Assembly (NCBI GenBank): GCA_031398625.1
Contig: JANNNQ010000348.1
Span: forward strand, 1 to 21,133
Reading direction: 5' to 3'
Source of the DNA: CAIUGU01 sp031398625
GTDB taxonomy: Bacteria > Pseudomonadota > Gammaproteobacteria > Steroidobacterales > Steroidobacteraceae
DNA length: 21,133 bases
This document shows positions 7,351 to 13,996 of this stretch, piece by piece (the first letter of the stretch is position 1; each line of letters starts with the position of its first letter). Both the position numbers and the translations under genes were made by a program. The notes below the pieces were generated by a model. The model was not told the origin of the DNA. It did not search any database and saw nothing but the letters and a program-made list of their open reading frames with translations.

Positions 7351-8100
7351 TCAGGAGAGCGATTGCGAGAGCCATTCAAGAACCCCCGGCACGTCGGGCA
7401 ACTGCCAGCGCGCCCGGGTAGCAACCGCAGGGCCGACGCGGATGGAGTCACCGCCCAGCGCATTGACGGCTGCGAAACCATCCTCGTCGGTCACGTCATC
7501 GCCTACGAAGACCGGCAACCGCCCGCGGAATGGCGGCTCCTGCATGAACGCTTCGATCGCCGTGCGCTTCGACCCCGTGCACGGCTTGATCTCCAGCACG
7601 CTCTTTCCCGCCTGGAGGTGGAAAGCAGGCCCAAGATCCACAAGTGCCCGGTCCACAGCCTGCGTCACCAGTCCCTTGAGGGCCGGAGCCCGGCGATAGT
7701 GCAGTGCCAGTGCGAGGCCCTTGTCCTCGAAGAAGAGCCCGGGGTGCTGCAAGGCAAGGGCAGTCATTGCCACACGCGCCCGCGCGAAGGCAGGCAACAC
7801 GGCGAGTGACGCATCGGGCGAGCCGAAGTATCGGCCTTGCGCATCACGCCGTTCCAGGCCATGGAGGCCCGCGGCGGCAAAGCGTTGCGGAGCGAAAAGG
7901 CGATCGAGCTGCACCAGCTGGCGGCCACTGACCAGCGCCATTGCGCCGGCTTCCTGCGAAACCAGCCTGGCGAGCAATTCCTTGAGACATGCCGGCACCC
8001 GCACTGCGTCCGGCGAATCGGCAATCTCAAGGAGAGTACCGTCGACATCAAGAAACAACGCCCGCCCCTGTGCGGATACAGGAACGATGCCATCGATCAC
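7351..8100 (-). CDS. otsB: trehalose-6-phosphate phosphatase (HAD superfamily)
   Basis: OtsB removes phosphate from trehalose-6-phosphate to give free trehalose, completing the OtsA pathway in the cytoplasm. The 249-residue protein carries the HAD motifs: FLDVDGTLLEI at 16-26 with nucleophile D18 and acid/base D20, LVSGR at 56-60, the Lys-containing EIKP at 170-173, and the metal-binding VGDDVTDEDGF at 199-209. Length fits the family. The start is a GTG preceded by AAGGTGA at a 4-5 base gap. It is the first gene of the minus-strand operon otsB-GH15-otsA-mscS. A TACACT box at 8151-8156 could be a -10 element, but no good -35 goes with it. The 90-base gap to etfA holds two dyads that may separate the units. 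Confidence 0.96.
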   Translation of the reverse strand: MIDGIVPVSAQGRALFLDVDGTLLEIADSPDAVRVPACLKELLARLVSQEAGAMALVSGRQLVQLDRLFAPQRFAAAGLHGLERRDAQGRYFGSPDASLAVLPAFARARVAMTALALQHPGLFFEDKGLALALHYRRAPALKGLVTQAVDRALVDLGPAFHLQAGKSVLEIKPCTGSKRTAIEAFMQEPPFRGRLPVFVGDDVTDEDGFAAVNALGGDSIRVGPAVATRARWQLPDVPGVLEWLSQSLS

Positions 8101-8124
8101 TCGTTCACCTTAGCGTCTGGAGCA

Positions 8125-8141
8125 ACGAGGCTCAACCTCGT
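8125..8141 (-). other. small perfect dyad in the otsB 5' leader
   Basis: ACGAGG and CCTCGT form a perfect 6-base inverted repeat around a 5-base loop, about 25 bases before the otsB GTG. No T-run follows on either strand, so it is not a convincing intrinsic terminator. It could be an operator or a leader hairpin. Confidence 0.3.
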
Positions 8142-8173
8142 CGGGAGGTGAGTGTAGAAATTACCCGATGAAG

Positions 8174-8187
8174 GCCGGAAAGCCGGC
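8174..8187 (-). terminator. weak hairpin just after etfA
   Basis: On the minus strand GCCGG, CTTT and CCGGC form a 5-base GC stem with a 4-base loop, 4 bases after the etfA stop. A U-tract is missing, so termination would be weak or would need another factor. It is the best candidate for the end of the etfBA transcript. Confidence 0.3.
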
Positions 8188-8190
8188 GCG

Positions 8191-9138
8191 CTATTTGTTC
8201 GCCAGCGCCTGCTCGAGCTCCGGAAGAATGGTGAAGAGATCGCCCACGAGGCCGATATCGGCAACCTCGAATATCGGCGCTTCCACATCCTTGTTGATGG
8301 CGACAATCGTGCGCGCGTCCTTGATGCCGGTGAGATGCTGGATCGCGCCTGAAATGCCGATTGCCATGTAGAGCTCGGGGGCGATGATCTTGCCGGTCTG
8401 CCCGACCTGCAGTTCATTCGGCACGTAGCCGGCATCGACCGCCGCGCGGGATGCGCCCACCGCCGCGCCCAGACGGTCGGCAAGACTGAAGATATGCCTG
8501 AAGTTCTCCGCACTGCCGAGTGCCCGGCCGCCGGAGACGACGCGGGCGGCGCTCTGCAGATCCGGCCGATCGGTTGCGCCGGACTCGACACCGATGAATC
8601 GCGTATGGGTCGGCAAGGCGGCAGTCAGGGTAACGGCCTCGATGACAGCTTGCCCGCCTGCCGGGGCCGCCGTGAAGGAAGCTGCGCGAACGGTTGCAAT
8701 CACCTTGCAGCCTGCAGCCACTTCGACGGTGACGATGGCATTGCCTGCGTAGACGGGACGGCGGAAGCGGCGCTCGTTCTCGACGGCCATGAGATCGCTG
8801 ATCTGCGGCGAATCCAGCAGCGCGGCGACCCGCGGCAACACGTCCTTGCCGAACGTCGTCGACGCAACGAGCACATGCGAGAAGCCCGCTGCCAACTCCG
8901 CGAGCTGCGGTGCCAGTACCGCTGCCAGCGGCGCGGCGTTGGCCGGGTGCGTGATCGTCAGTACGCGCTGGACGCCTCGCAATGCTGCGGCCTGCTCCGC
9001 CACTGCTCCCGGATCGGCGGCGAGCACTGCAATCGTGAGAACCGCATCCGGAATCTGGCTGGCGCACGTCACCGTTCTCGCCGTTGCCGCGCTCAAGTGA
9101 CGGCCGTCGTGCTCGGCAATGATGAGGACGTTGTTCAT
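8191..9138 (-). CDS. etfA: electron transfer flavoprotein alpha subunit
   Basis: EtfA and EtfB form the soluble FAD/AMP heterodimer that takes electrons from acyl-CoA and other dehydrogenases and passes them to ETF-quinone oxidoreductase. The 315-residue protein has an N-terminal alpha/beta domain (MNNVLIIAEHD) and a C-terminal FAD domain with VVSGGRALGSAENF at 200-213, LADRLGAAVGASRAAVDAGY at 219-238, QVGQTGK at 244-250, and the signature PELYMAIGISGAIQHL (254-269) through INKDVEAPIFEVADIGLVGD (281-300). Length and motifs match group I housekeeping ETF. Its ATG overlaps the etfB stop as ATGA. The partner quinone oxidoreductase lies 8.6 kb away at 17736. Confidence 0.97.
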   Translation of the reverse strand: MNNVLIIAEHDGRHLSAATARTVTCASQIPDAVLTIAVLAADPGAVAEQAAALRGVQRVLTITHPANAAPLAAVLAPQLAELAAGFSHVLVASTTFGKDVLPRVAALLDSPQISDLMAVENERRFRRPVYAGNAIVTVEVAAGCKVIATVRAASFTAAPAGGQAVIEAVTLTAALPTHTRFIGVESGATDRPDLQSAARVVSGGRALGSAENFRHIFSLADRLGAAVGASRAAVDAGYVPNELQVGQTGKIIAPELYMAIGISGAIQHLTGIKDARTIVAINKDVEAPIFEVADIGLVGDLFTILPELEQALANK

Positions 9139-9887
9139 GCCAGCAGCCCCCTCTCCTTGAGCGCTGCCACGAGTTCCGCAACGCTCTTGACCATGACACC
9201 CCGTGTCCGCTGCGGCGGCGGTTCATACTTCACCGCTGCAATCGCGTGAGGCGTCCCGAGACCGAGCGCTTCGAGAGCAATGACATCGAGCGGCTTCTTC
9301 TTGGCTTTCATGATCTCGGGCAGCTTCACATAGCGCGGCTCGTTGAGCCGCAGATCCGTCGTGAACACGGCGGGGAGATCCACCTCGATCTTCTCGAGGC
9401 CGGCGTCGACTTCGCGCGTCACCAGGGCCGAGCTGTCCTTGAGTTCGATCTTCGAGGCGAACGTTGCCTGCGGCCGGTCCCACAGCGCTGCCAGCATCTG
9501 CCCGGTCTGGCTGTTGTCGTCGTCGATGGCCTGCTTGCCGAGCAGCACGACCCGAGGCTGCTCCTTCCCGATGAGCTTGAGCAGGATCCGGGCGGCCTGC
9601 AAGGGCTCGACGGCGGCACTCGTCTGCACGTGAATGGCCCGATCGGCTCCCATGGCCAGGGCCGTCCGCAGCTGCTGCTGGACTTCGTCGGGTCCGATGC
9701 TGACGGCGACGACTTCATCGGCCTGGCCGCGTTCCCTGATCCGGATGGCCTCTTCCAGCCCGATTTCGTCGAACGGATTGATGCTCATCTTCACGCCATC
9801 AGTGGCCACGCCCGTGCCATCCGGCCTGACGCGGATCCGGACGTTGTAGTCCACTACCCGTTTGACACCCACCAGTACCCTGCGCAC
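9135..9887 (-). CDS. etfB: electron transfer flavoprotein beta subunit
   Basis: This 250-residue EtfB binds the structural AMP and carries the dehydrogenase recognition loop. Visible features are VLVGVKRVVDYNVRIRV at the start, SINPFDEIGLEEA at 35-47, GKQAIDDDNSQTGQMLA at 117-133 and the signature region from VDAGLEKIEVDLPAV at 160 to LPEIMKAKKKPLDV at 189-202, which contains the loop Leu and the Lys that are methylated in some ETFs. The start is a GTG with GGAGA about 8 bases upstream. It is the first gene of the etfB-etfA operon, translated with a 4-base ATGA overlap into etfA, and is divergent from the Nudix gene. Confidence 0.97.
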   Translation of the reverse strand: MRRVLVGVKRVVDYNVRIRVRPDGTGVATDGVKMSINPFDEIGLEEAIRIRERGQADEVVAVSIGPDEVQQQLRTALAMGADRAIHVQTSAAVEPLQAARILLKLIGKEQPRVVLLGKQAIDDDNSQTGQMLAALWDRPQATFASKIELKDSSALVTREVDAGLEKIEVDLPAVFTTDLRLNEPRYVKLPEIMKAKKKPLDVIALEALGLGTPHAIAAVKYEPPPQRTRGVMVKSVAELVAALKERGLLA

Positions 9888-9951
9888 GCCGTTCTCTCCC
9901 GCCTGGAATTCCCTTGAGTCCCCTGCCGCCCCGGGCCGACGAGGGGCCGGT

Positions 9952-9978
9952 AGTGTAATGCAACGGACCCTGAATCAA
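9952..9978 (-). promoter_or_regulatory. candidate etfB promoter
   Basis: On the minus strand TTGATT (9973-9978) and TACACT (9952-9957) resemble -35 and -10 boxes. The spacer is only 15 bases, which is short. The 5' leader would be about 58 bases. This is a guess based on box similarity and position upstream of etfB. Confidence 0.25.
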
Positions 9979-10039
9979 CCCCGGGAGGAATGGTTGTTGG
10001 CTGCCATCCCGCGAGACGCCTATCCTGTGCTTCCCACCA

Positions 10040-10612
10040 TTGCCTCGAAGACGCGCTCCCTTGAAATTCTGTTCGGCCTGCGGCCAGCCAGTGACGGTGC
10101 TGATTCCTCAAGGGGATCACCTGCCCCGTTTCGTCTGCACGGCCTGCCAGACAATCCACTACGAGAACCCGCGGATCATCGCGGGCTGCATTCCCGAGTC
10201 GGGAGGAAAGATCGTCCTGTGCCGCCGCGCCATCGAGCCGCGCAAAGGGTACTGGACGCTTCCTGCCGGGTTCATGGAGAACGGCGAATCTGTCGAGGCC
10301 GCCGCCGCCCGCGAGGCGATGGAGGAAGCCCTGGCCCGCGTCGAGATCGGTTCGCTGCTGGCGGTCGTCAACGTGCTCCACGCACACCAGGTCCACATCA
10401 TGTTCCGCGCCCGCCTGCTCGACCCTGCAATCGGCATCGGGCCGGAAAGCCTGGAGGTCCGGTTCTGCGATGAGGCCGGGATTCCCTGGCCGGAGATCGC
10501 GTTCAGGAGCGTTGATTTTGCCCTGAAACGCTACTACTCGGACCGGCGGGCAGGCCGGGAAGACGTCCACTTCGAGACCATCGACCGGGCCCATCCCGCC
10601 CCTCGAAGCTGA
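10040..10612 (+). CDS. zinc-ribbon Nudix hydrolase (NudC-like N-terminus)
   Basis: This is a hydrolase of nucleoside diphosphate-linked compounds of about 190 residues. An N-terminal zinc ribbon has CSAC at 11-14 and CTAC at 33-36, followed by IHYENPRIIAG. The Nudix box runs from G77 to A99: G-FMENG-E83, then REAMEEALA at 91-99. The canonical Gly of REUXEEXGU is replaced by Leu98, while the metal-binding glutamates E92, E95 and E96 remain. The C-terminal third lacks the SQPWPFPxS motif of true NADH pyrophosphatases, so the substrate is open. The start is uncertain: TTG at 10040 is the longest option and TTG at 10061 gives the usual MKFCSACG beginning. Neither has a good ribosome site. The gene is divergent from etfB. 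Confidence 0.88.
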   Translation: MPRRRAPLKFCSACGQPVTVLIPQGDHLPRFVCTACQTIHYENPRIIAGCIPESGGKIVLCRRAIEPRKGYWTLPAGFMENGESVEAAAAREAMEEALARVEIGSLLAVVNVLHAHQVHIMFRARLLDPAIGIGPESLEVRFCDEAGIPWPEIAFRSVDFALKRYYSDRRAGREDVHFETIDRAHPAPRS

Positions 10613-10642
10613 CAACCCTGGCCGGCAGGCATGAGTTCATTC

Positions 10643-10662
10643 GGACTGCATCCTTGCAGTCC
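10643..10662. promoter_or_regulatory. perfect 8-base inverted repeat upstream of fdxA
   Basis: GGACTGCA and TGCAGTCC form a perfect dyad around the 4-base loop TCCT, 31 bases after the Nudix stop and 75 bases before the fdxA start. There is no following T-run, so a terminator is less likely than an operator or a factor-assisted stop. A possible -35 (TTGCAG, 10654-10659) overlaps its right arm. Confidence 0.4.
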
Positions 10663-10681
10663 ACAGGGCGTTTGGCAGAAT
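10654..10681 (+). promoter_or_regulatory. candidate fdxA promoter
   Basis: TTGCAG (10654-10659), a 16-base spacer and CAGAAT (10676-10681) match the sigma-70 consensus at 3 and 4 of 6 positions. Transcription would begin near 10688, about 50 bases before fdxA. The -35 lies in the right arm of the inverted repeat, which would let a bound protein block it. Box similarity is modest. Confidence 0.28.
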
Positions 10682-10737
10682 ACCGGCCGCCGCCCGGCCG
10701 GACGGTACTGGCACGCGTTCCTGACTGGAGCCTTACG

Positions 10738-11061
10738 ATGACCTTTGTCGTCACCGAAAACTGCATCAAATGCAAGTACATGGACTGCGTGGAGGTCTGT
10801 CCCGTGGACTGTTTTCACGAGGGCCCGAACATCCTCGTCATCGACCCGGACGAGTGCATCGACTGCACGCTGTGCGAACCGGAATGCCCGGCCGAAGCGA
10901 TTTTTTCGGAGGAAGAGCTGCCGGCCGGCCAGGAGCACTTCAAGGAATTGAATGCGGATCTGGCGAGGAACTGGCCGGTGATCACGGAGAAGAAGGCAGC
11001 TCCCGCGGATGCCAAGGAATGGGACGGCAAGCCGGGCAAGCTGCAGCTGCTGGAGCGATAA
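10738..11061 (+). CDS. fdxA: 7Fe ferredoxin ([3Fe-4S][4Fe-4S])
   Basis: This 107-residue low-potential electron carrier belongs to the FdxA / Azotobacter FdI family. Cysteines fall at 9, 12, 17, 21, 25, 40, 43, 46 and 50 in the order CIKCKYMDCVEVCPVDC and CIDCTLCEPECP. By analogy with FdI, C9, C17 and C50 bind the 3Fe cluster and C21, C40, C43 and C46 bind the 4Fe cluster, with the other cysteines free. The C-terminal tail (FKELNADLARNWPVITEKK) is typical. The ATG has GGAG about 8 bases upstream. It stands alone, with the Nudix gene before it and the convergent dsbC after it. The 72-base gap to dsbC has only short, unconvincing dyads. Confidence 0.97.
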   Translation: MTFVVTENCIKCKYMDCVEVCPVDCFHEGPNILVIDPDECIDCTLCEPECPAEAIFSEEELPAGQEHFKELNADLARNWPVITEKKAAPADAKEWDGKPGKLQLLER

Positions 11062-11133
11062 CAGGGTGGTGCACCGGTCTTGCATCCACCTGCCACCCGG
11101 TCCGCCCTGTCGGGCAGCCTGAAGAACGCCTGA

Positions 11134-11907
11134 TTACAGGCCGGGCCGCGTGCCGGTATCGAGGTACTGCACGAGCTTCACCGCCGGCAGGTACCCGCCA
11201 ATGTACTCGCCGGTCTCGGTGATGATGGCAGGCGTGCCATTCACTCCAACCTGCTCACCGAGCTGGAACTGGCTGGCAACCGGTGTCGAGCCGCAAGCCG
11301 GCGACTTCACTGCTTCGCCGAGCTTGGCGTTCGTCAGGGCATCCTTGCGGTCCTTCGCGCAGAAAACCCGTTCAAACTTCGCCCATGACTCGGTGTTCGG
11401 GCCAGTGCGCGGATAGGCGAGATACCGGACCTTCACGCCCAGCTTGTTGAGCTCGCCGATCTTGCTGTGCAACTTGCGGCAATAGGTGCAATCAAGGTCG
11501 GTGAAGATCGTGATCGTGTGCTTCACCTTGGCGGGCGCGAAGACGATCATCTGGTCTTCCTTGACGCCAGCCATCATGGCGCGGCGCGTATCCGCCTTGC
11601 GGATGTCGGTGAGGTTCGTTCGCGTGGCGATCTCGAACATGTCGCCGCTGATCAGGTAGCGGCCGTCGGCGCTGATATAACCGACGCTGGTGCCGAGCAT
11701 CACTTCGTAGATGCCTGGCAGCGGGGAGGTGCGGATGTCTTCAGGCTTGGCACCCGGGATCTTGGCCGCCAGTTCGACCCGGATGTCGGCCTTGGGCGCT
11801 GCCTTCGGGGCGTCTCCGGCAAGGCCGGCTGGTCCCCACGCCAATGACACGCAACCCAGGAGGACCAGGGGCAATCTCAGGGTCAATCGATGCATCGGCC
11901 TATTCAT
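11134..11907 (-). CDS. dsbC: periplasmic disulfide isomerase DsbC
   Basis: This 257-residue protein should correct wrong disulfides in the periplasm as a dimer kept reduced by DsbD. A signal peptide covers about residues 1-30. The N-terminal dimerisation domain (about 40-105) contains the pattern around LPGIYEVMLGTSVGYISADGRYLISGDMFE. The thioredoxin domain has active site CTYC at 140-143 (the E. coli form is CGYC), a second cysteine pair at C183 and C205, and the cis-Pro loop NGTPAI at 223-228. The ATG has GGAG 5 bases upstream. It lies downstream of xerD on the same strand, matching the xerD-dsbC order known in E. coli. A 153-base gap and a TATACT box suggest its own promoter. Confidence 0.95.
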   Translation of the reverse strand: MNRPMHRLTLRLPLVLLGCVSLAWGPAGLAGDAPKAAPKADIRVELAAKIPGAKPEDIRTSPLPGIYEVMLGTSVGYISADGRYLISGDMFEIATRTNLTDIRKADTRRAMMAGVKEDQMIVFAPAKVKHTITIFTDLDCTYCRKLHSKIGELNKLGVKVRYLAYPRTGPNTESWAKFERVFCAKDRKDALTNAKLGEAVKSPACGSTPVASQFQLGEQVGVNGTPAIITETGEYIGGYLPAVKLVQYLDTGTRPGL

Positions 11908-11958
11908 CGGCGCTCCAAAGACGGGCTCTTCCTTACAGGACCAGATCGAGGGACTGCG

Positions 11959-11975
11959 GCCGGTTCGACACCGGC
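11959..11975. other. T-arm-like hairpin in the dsbC leader
   Basis: On the plus strand GCCGG, TTCGACA and CCGGC form a 5-base stem with a 7-base loop of the exact tRNA T-arm type. On the minus strand it is a 6-base stem (GCCGGT/ACCGGC) in the dsbC 5' leader. No acceptor or anticodon arm could be paired, so no tRNA is called. Confidence 0.35.
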
Positions 11976-12018
11976 AGGGGGGGTGAGGTTCAGCGCTGTC
12001 CCGAATCGGGCCGGCGGC

Positions 12019-12024
12019 AGTATA
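12019..12024 (-). promoter_or_regulatory. TATACT -10 box upstream of dsbC
   Basis: On the minus strand TATACT matches the -10 consensus at 5 of 6 positions. No good -35 is seen at 16-18 bases. The leader would be about 105 bases long and contains a strong hairpin (11959-11975). Confidence 0.35.
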
Positions 12025-12060
12025 GCAGGGCTTTTTTGGACCCCGCCCGTCTGCACAAGG

Positions 12061-13020
12061 TCAGCCGCGGGGATGGTGCTGCGAGTGGAGCTCTTTCATC
12101 CGCTCGCGGGCGACGTGGGTGTAGATCTGGGTGGTAGACAGGTCGCTATGCCCCAGGAGCATCTGGACCACCCGGAGGTCGGCGCCGTGATTGAGCAGGT
12201 GCGTCGCGAACGCGTGGCGGAGCGTATGGGGCGACAGGTCCTTCTGGACGCCAGCCTTCTGTGCGTACCGCTTGATGATGTGCCAGAACGCCTGGCGGGT
12301 CATGCGGTCGCCACGGCGGGTAGGAAACATGTATTCGGTCTGCCGTTCGAGCAGGATCTCGTGCCGCGCACCGCGGGCAAACTGGACGAGCCAGAGTACC
12401 GATTCCTCACCGAGCGGAATGAGCCGCTCGCGATCCCCCTTGCCGACGATGCGGATCACGCCCTGGTTCAGATTGACCTGGCTGGACTTCAGGTTCACGA
12501 GTTCCGACACCCGCAGACCGGTCGCGTAGAGGACTTCGAGCATGGTGCGGTCGCGATGGCCGAGCGGGTCCTGGATGGCCGGAGCGCCGAGCAGTGACTC
12601 GACTTCCTCTTCCGTCAGCGATTTGGGCAGTGACCGCCCGATCTTGGGCATCGCAATCTGGGCAGTGGGATCTTCCTTGATGAGCTTTTCGCCGACGAGA
12701 TGCCGGTAAAAGCGGCGGAAGCTGGATAGCTGTCGTGCCGTGGACCGGGGGCGCGCTCCTGATTCGACGCGCCAGGCGATGAATGCCAGAATGTCCGCGC
12801 GCTTGGCGGTGCTGATCGTCGTACCCGCACCCTGCAACCAGCGATCGAGGGCGGTCAGGTCAGCGCGATAGGCGGACAGCGTGTTCGGTGACAGTCCGCG
12901 CTCCATCCAGACGGCATCGAGAAAACGGTCGATCGCAAGCAGCGAGGGACTGTCGCTTTCTCCGCGTTCCGCGCCATGACCGGACTTCGCGTAAACCGAG
13001 GATTTCGTGGCTGTACTCAT
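12061..13020 (-). CDS. xerD: site-specific tyrosine recombinase XerD
   Basis: XerD acts with XerC at dif to resolve chromosome dimers at division. The protein has 319 residues. The core-binding domain is at about 25-125 (FLDAVWMERGLSPNTLSAYRADL) and the catalytic domain at about 135-315. All catalytic residues are present: R170 (ATGLRVSEL), K194 (GKGDRERLIPL), H265 and R268 (SPHTLRHAFATHLL), H291 (LLGHSDLSTTQIYTHV) and nucleophile Y300. It is about 20 residues longer at the N-terminus than E. coli XerD (298), with a Ser/Gly-rich unstructured start. The ATG at 13020 has no ribosome site; a CATACT box at 13028-13033 is so close that the mRNA may be leaderless. An in-frame ATG at 13092 is a less likely alternative. 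The gene is followed by dsbC and divergent from plsC. Confidence 0.94.
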   Translation of the reverse strand: MSTATKSSVYAKSGHGAERGESDSPSLLAIDRFLDAVWMERGLSPNTLSAYRADLTALDRWLQGAGTTISTAKRADILAFIAWRVESGARPRSTARQLSSFRRFYRHLVGEKLIKEDPTAQIAMPKIGRSLPKSLTEEEVESLLGAPAIQDPLGHRDRTMLEVLYATGLRVSELVNLKSSQVNLNQGVIRIVGKGDRERLIPLGEESVLWLVQFARGARHEILLERQTEYMFPTRRGDRMTRQAFWHIIKRYAQKAGVQKDLSPHTLRHAFATHLLNHGADLRVVQMLLGHSDLSTTQIYTHVARERMKELHSQHHPRG

Positions 13021-13165
13021 TAGGGAAAGTATGCTGACCGCCCTCTCCCGACGGGCGTGACAGCTCTCACAGAACGTTCCGTCTATTAACATAAAGAGAA
13101 CCAGTTCACAGAATGTCGCCGCCTCGACTCACTCCCGGCCTGCCCGGCACCGCCCTGCCGCTGCG

Positions 13166-13903
13166 GTGCGCATGATTTCCGGACTGCGCTCGCTGGTGCG
13201 GAAGGGGTACGGCCTGTTCGCCTGCACGCTGTTCCTGGGGTTGAGCTCGTTGACCCTCGTGCTGGTCCTCATCGTGCCCGGCCTCAAGGTCCGCCGTACG
13301 ATCGCGAAATTCACTGCTCGGCTGTTCCTGCCGCTGGGAGGCATGCCCCTCACCGTGAAGGGAAGCGAACTGCTCCCGAAGACGCCCTGCGTCGTGGTGG
13401 CGAATCATTCAAGCTACCTGGATGGCGTGATCCTCAAGGCCGCCCTGCCCGCGCACTTCTGCTTCGTCATCAAGAAGGAAATGATCCGCGTACCCCTGGC
13501 GGGCAGGCTGCTGCGGGGAATCGGTTCGGAATTCGTGGATCGCTCCAATCGCCATAGCGGTGGCATGGATGCCCGGCGACTGATCCGGACAGCCGCCCGT
13601 GGCCAGTCACTCGCTTTTTTCCCCGAGGGCACGTTCACCGGGGAGGTCGGCCTGGGGCGGTTTCACACTGGCGCCTTCGTGATCGCCACGCGCGCGGCAA
13701 TGCCGGTAGTACCCGTTGTCATTCGCGGGGCACGACACAACCTGCCGGCAGGGACGATCTGGCCGCTGCCCGGCAGAATCGAAGTCGAAATCCTGGGCGT
13801 GCTGCCCCTGCCCGTCAGGGGTGCGGAAGCCGACATTCCCCAGCTGCGCGATGCCTCGCGAGCGTTGATCCTGGCCGCATTGGGTGAACCCGACCTGGCT
13901 TGA
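13166..13903 (+). CDS. 1-acyl-sn-glycerol-3-phosphate acyltransferase (PlsC family)
   Basis: This 245-residue membrane-associated enzyme should transfer an acyl group to lysophosphatidic acid or a related acceptor. A hydrophobic N-terminal segment spans about 18-40. Motif I, the catalytic HX4D, is NHSSYLDG at 80-87 (H81, D86). Motif III is FPEGTF at 152-157 followed by GRFHTGAF at 164-171, and motif IV is VPVVIRGAR at 182-190. The GTG at 13166 and the ATG at 13172 are both possible starts, and neither has a strong ribosome site. It is divergent from xerD across a 145-base gap containing TATTAA at 13084-13089, a weak -10 candidate. PlsC, or a lyso-lipid/ornithine-lipid acyltransferase of the same fold, cannot be separated by eye. 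Confidence 0.9.
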   Translation: MRMISGLRSLVRKGYGLFACTLFLGLSSLTLVLVLIVPGLKVRRTIAKFTARLFLPLGGMPLTVKGSELLPKTPCVVVANHSSYLDGVILKAALPAHFCFVIKKEMIRVPLAGRLLRGIGSEFVDRSNRHSGGMDARRLIRTAARGQSLAFFPEGTFTGEVGLGRFHTGAFVIATRAAMPVVPVVIRGARHNLPAGTIWPLPGRIEVEILGVLPLPVRGAEADIPQLRDASRALILAALGEPDLA

Positions 13904-13922
13904 GACCGCCGCCTGGCGCGCA

Positions 13923-13943
13923 GGCCCGCTGCTGCTGCGGGCC
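13923..13943. terminator. GC-rich hairpin after the PlsC-type gene
   Basis: GGCCCGC and GCGGGCC form a perfect 7-base stem with a 7-base loop, starting 20 bases after the stop codon. No T-run follows, so intrinsic termination is doubtful. A second dyad (GGAGT...ACTCC) lies at 13960-13976. Confidence 0.35.
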
Positions 13944-13996
13944 AAAGCACTGCAAAGGGGGAGTCGCGCACACTCCATGGTTTCCCGGTCAAATTC

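Noticed and set aside
11062..11133. Bidirectional intrinsic terminator between fdxA and dsbC
   Set aside because: Only a 4-base GCCC/GGGC stem at 11104-11115 and loose GGTGG/CCACC pairing are present, with no T-run on either strand.
11890..11990. A tRNA gene ending near 11983
   Set aside because: Only the T-arm can be formed. No upstream segment pairs with AGGGGGG as an acceptor stem and no anticodon arm was found.
12061..13020. Tyrosine recombinase as an integrase of a mobile element
   Set aside because: It matches XerD in length and motifs and lies next to dsbC as in E. coli. No excisionase, attachment repeat or phage gene is nearby.
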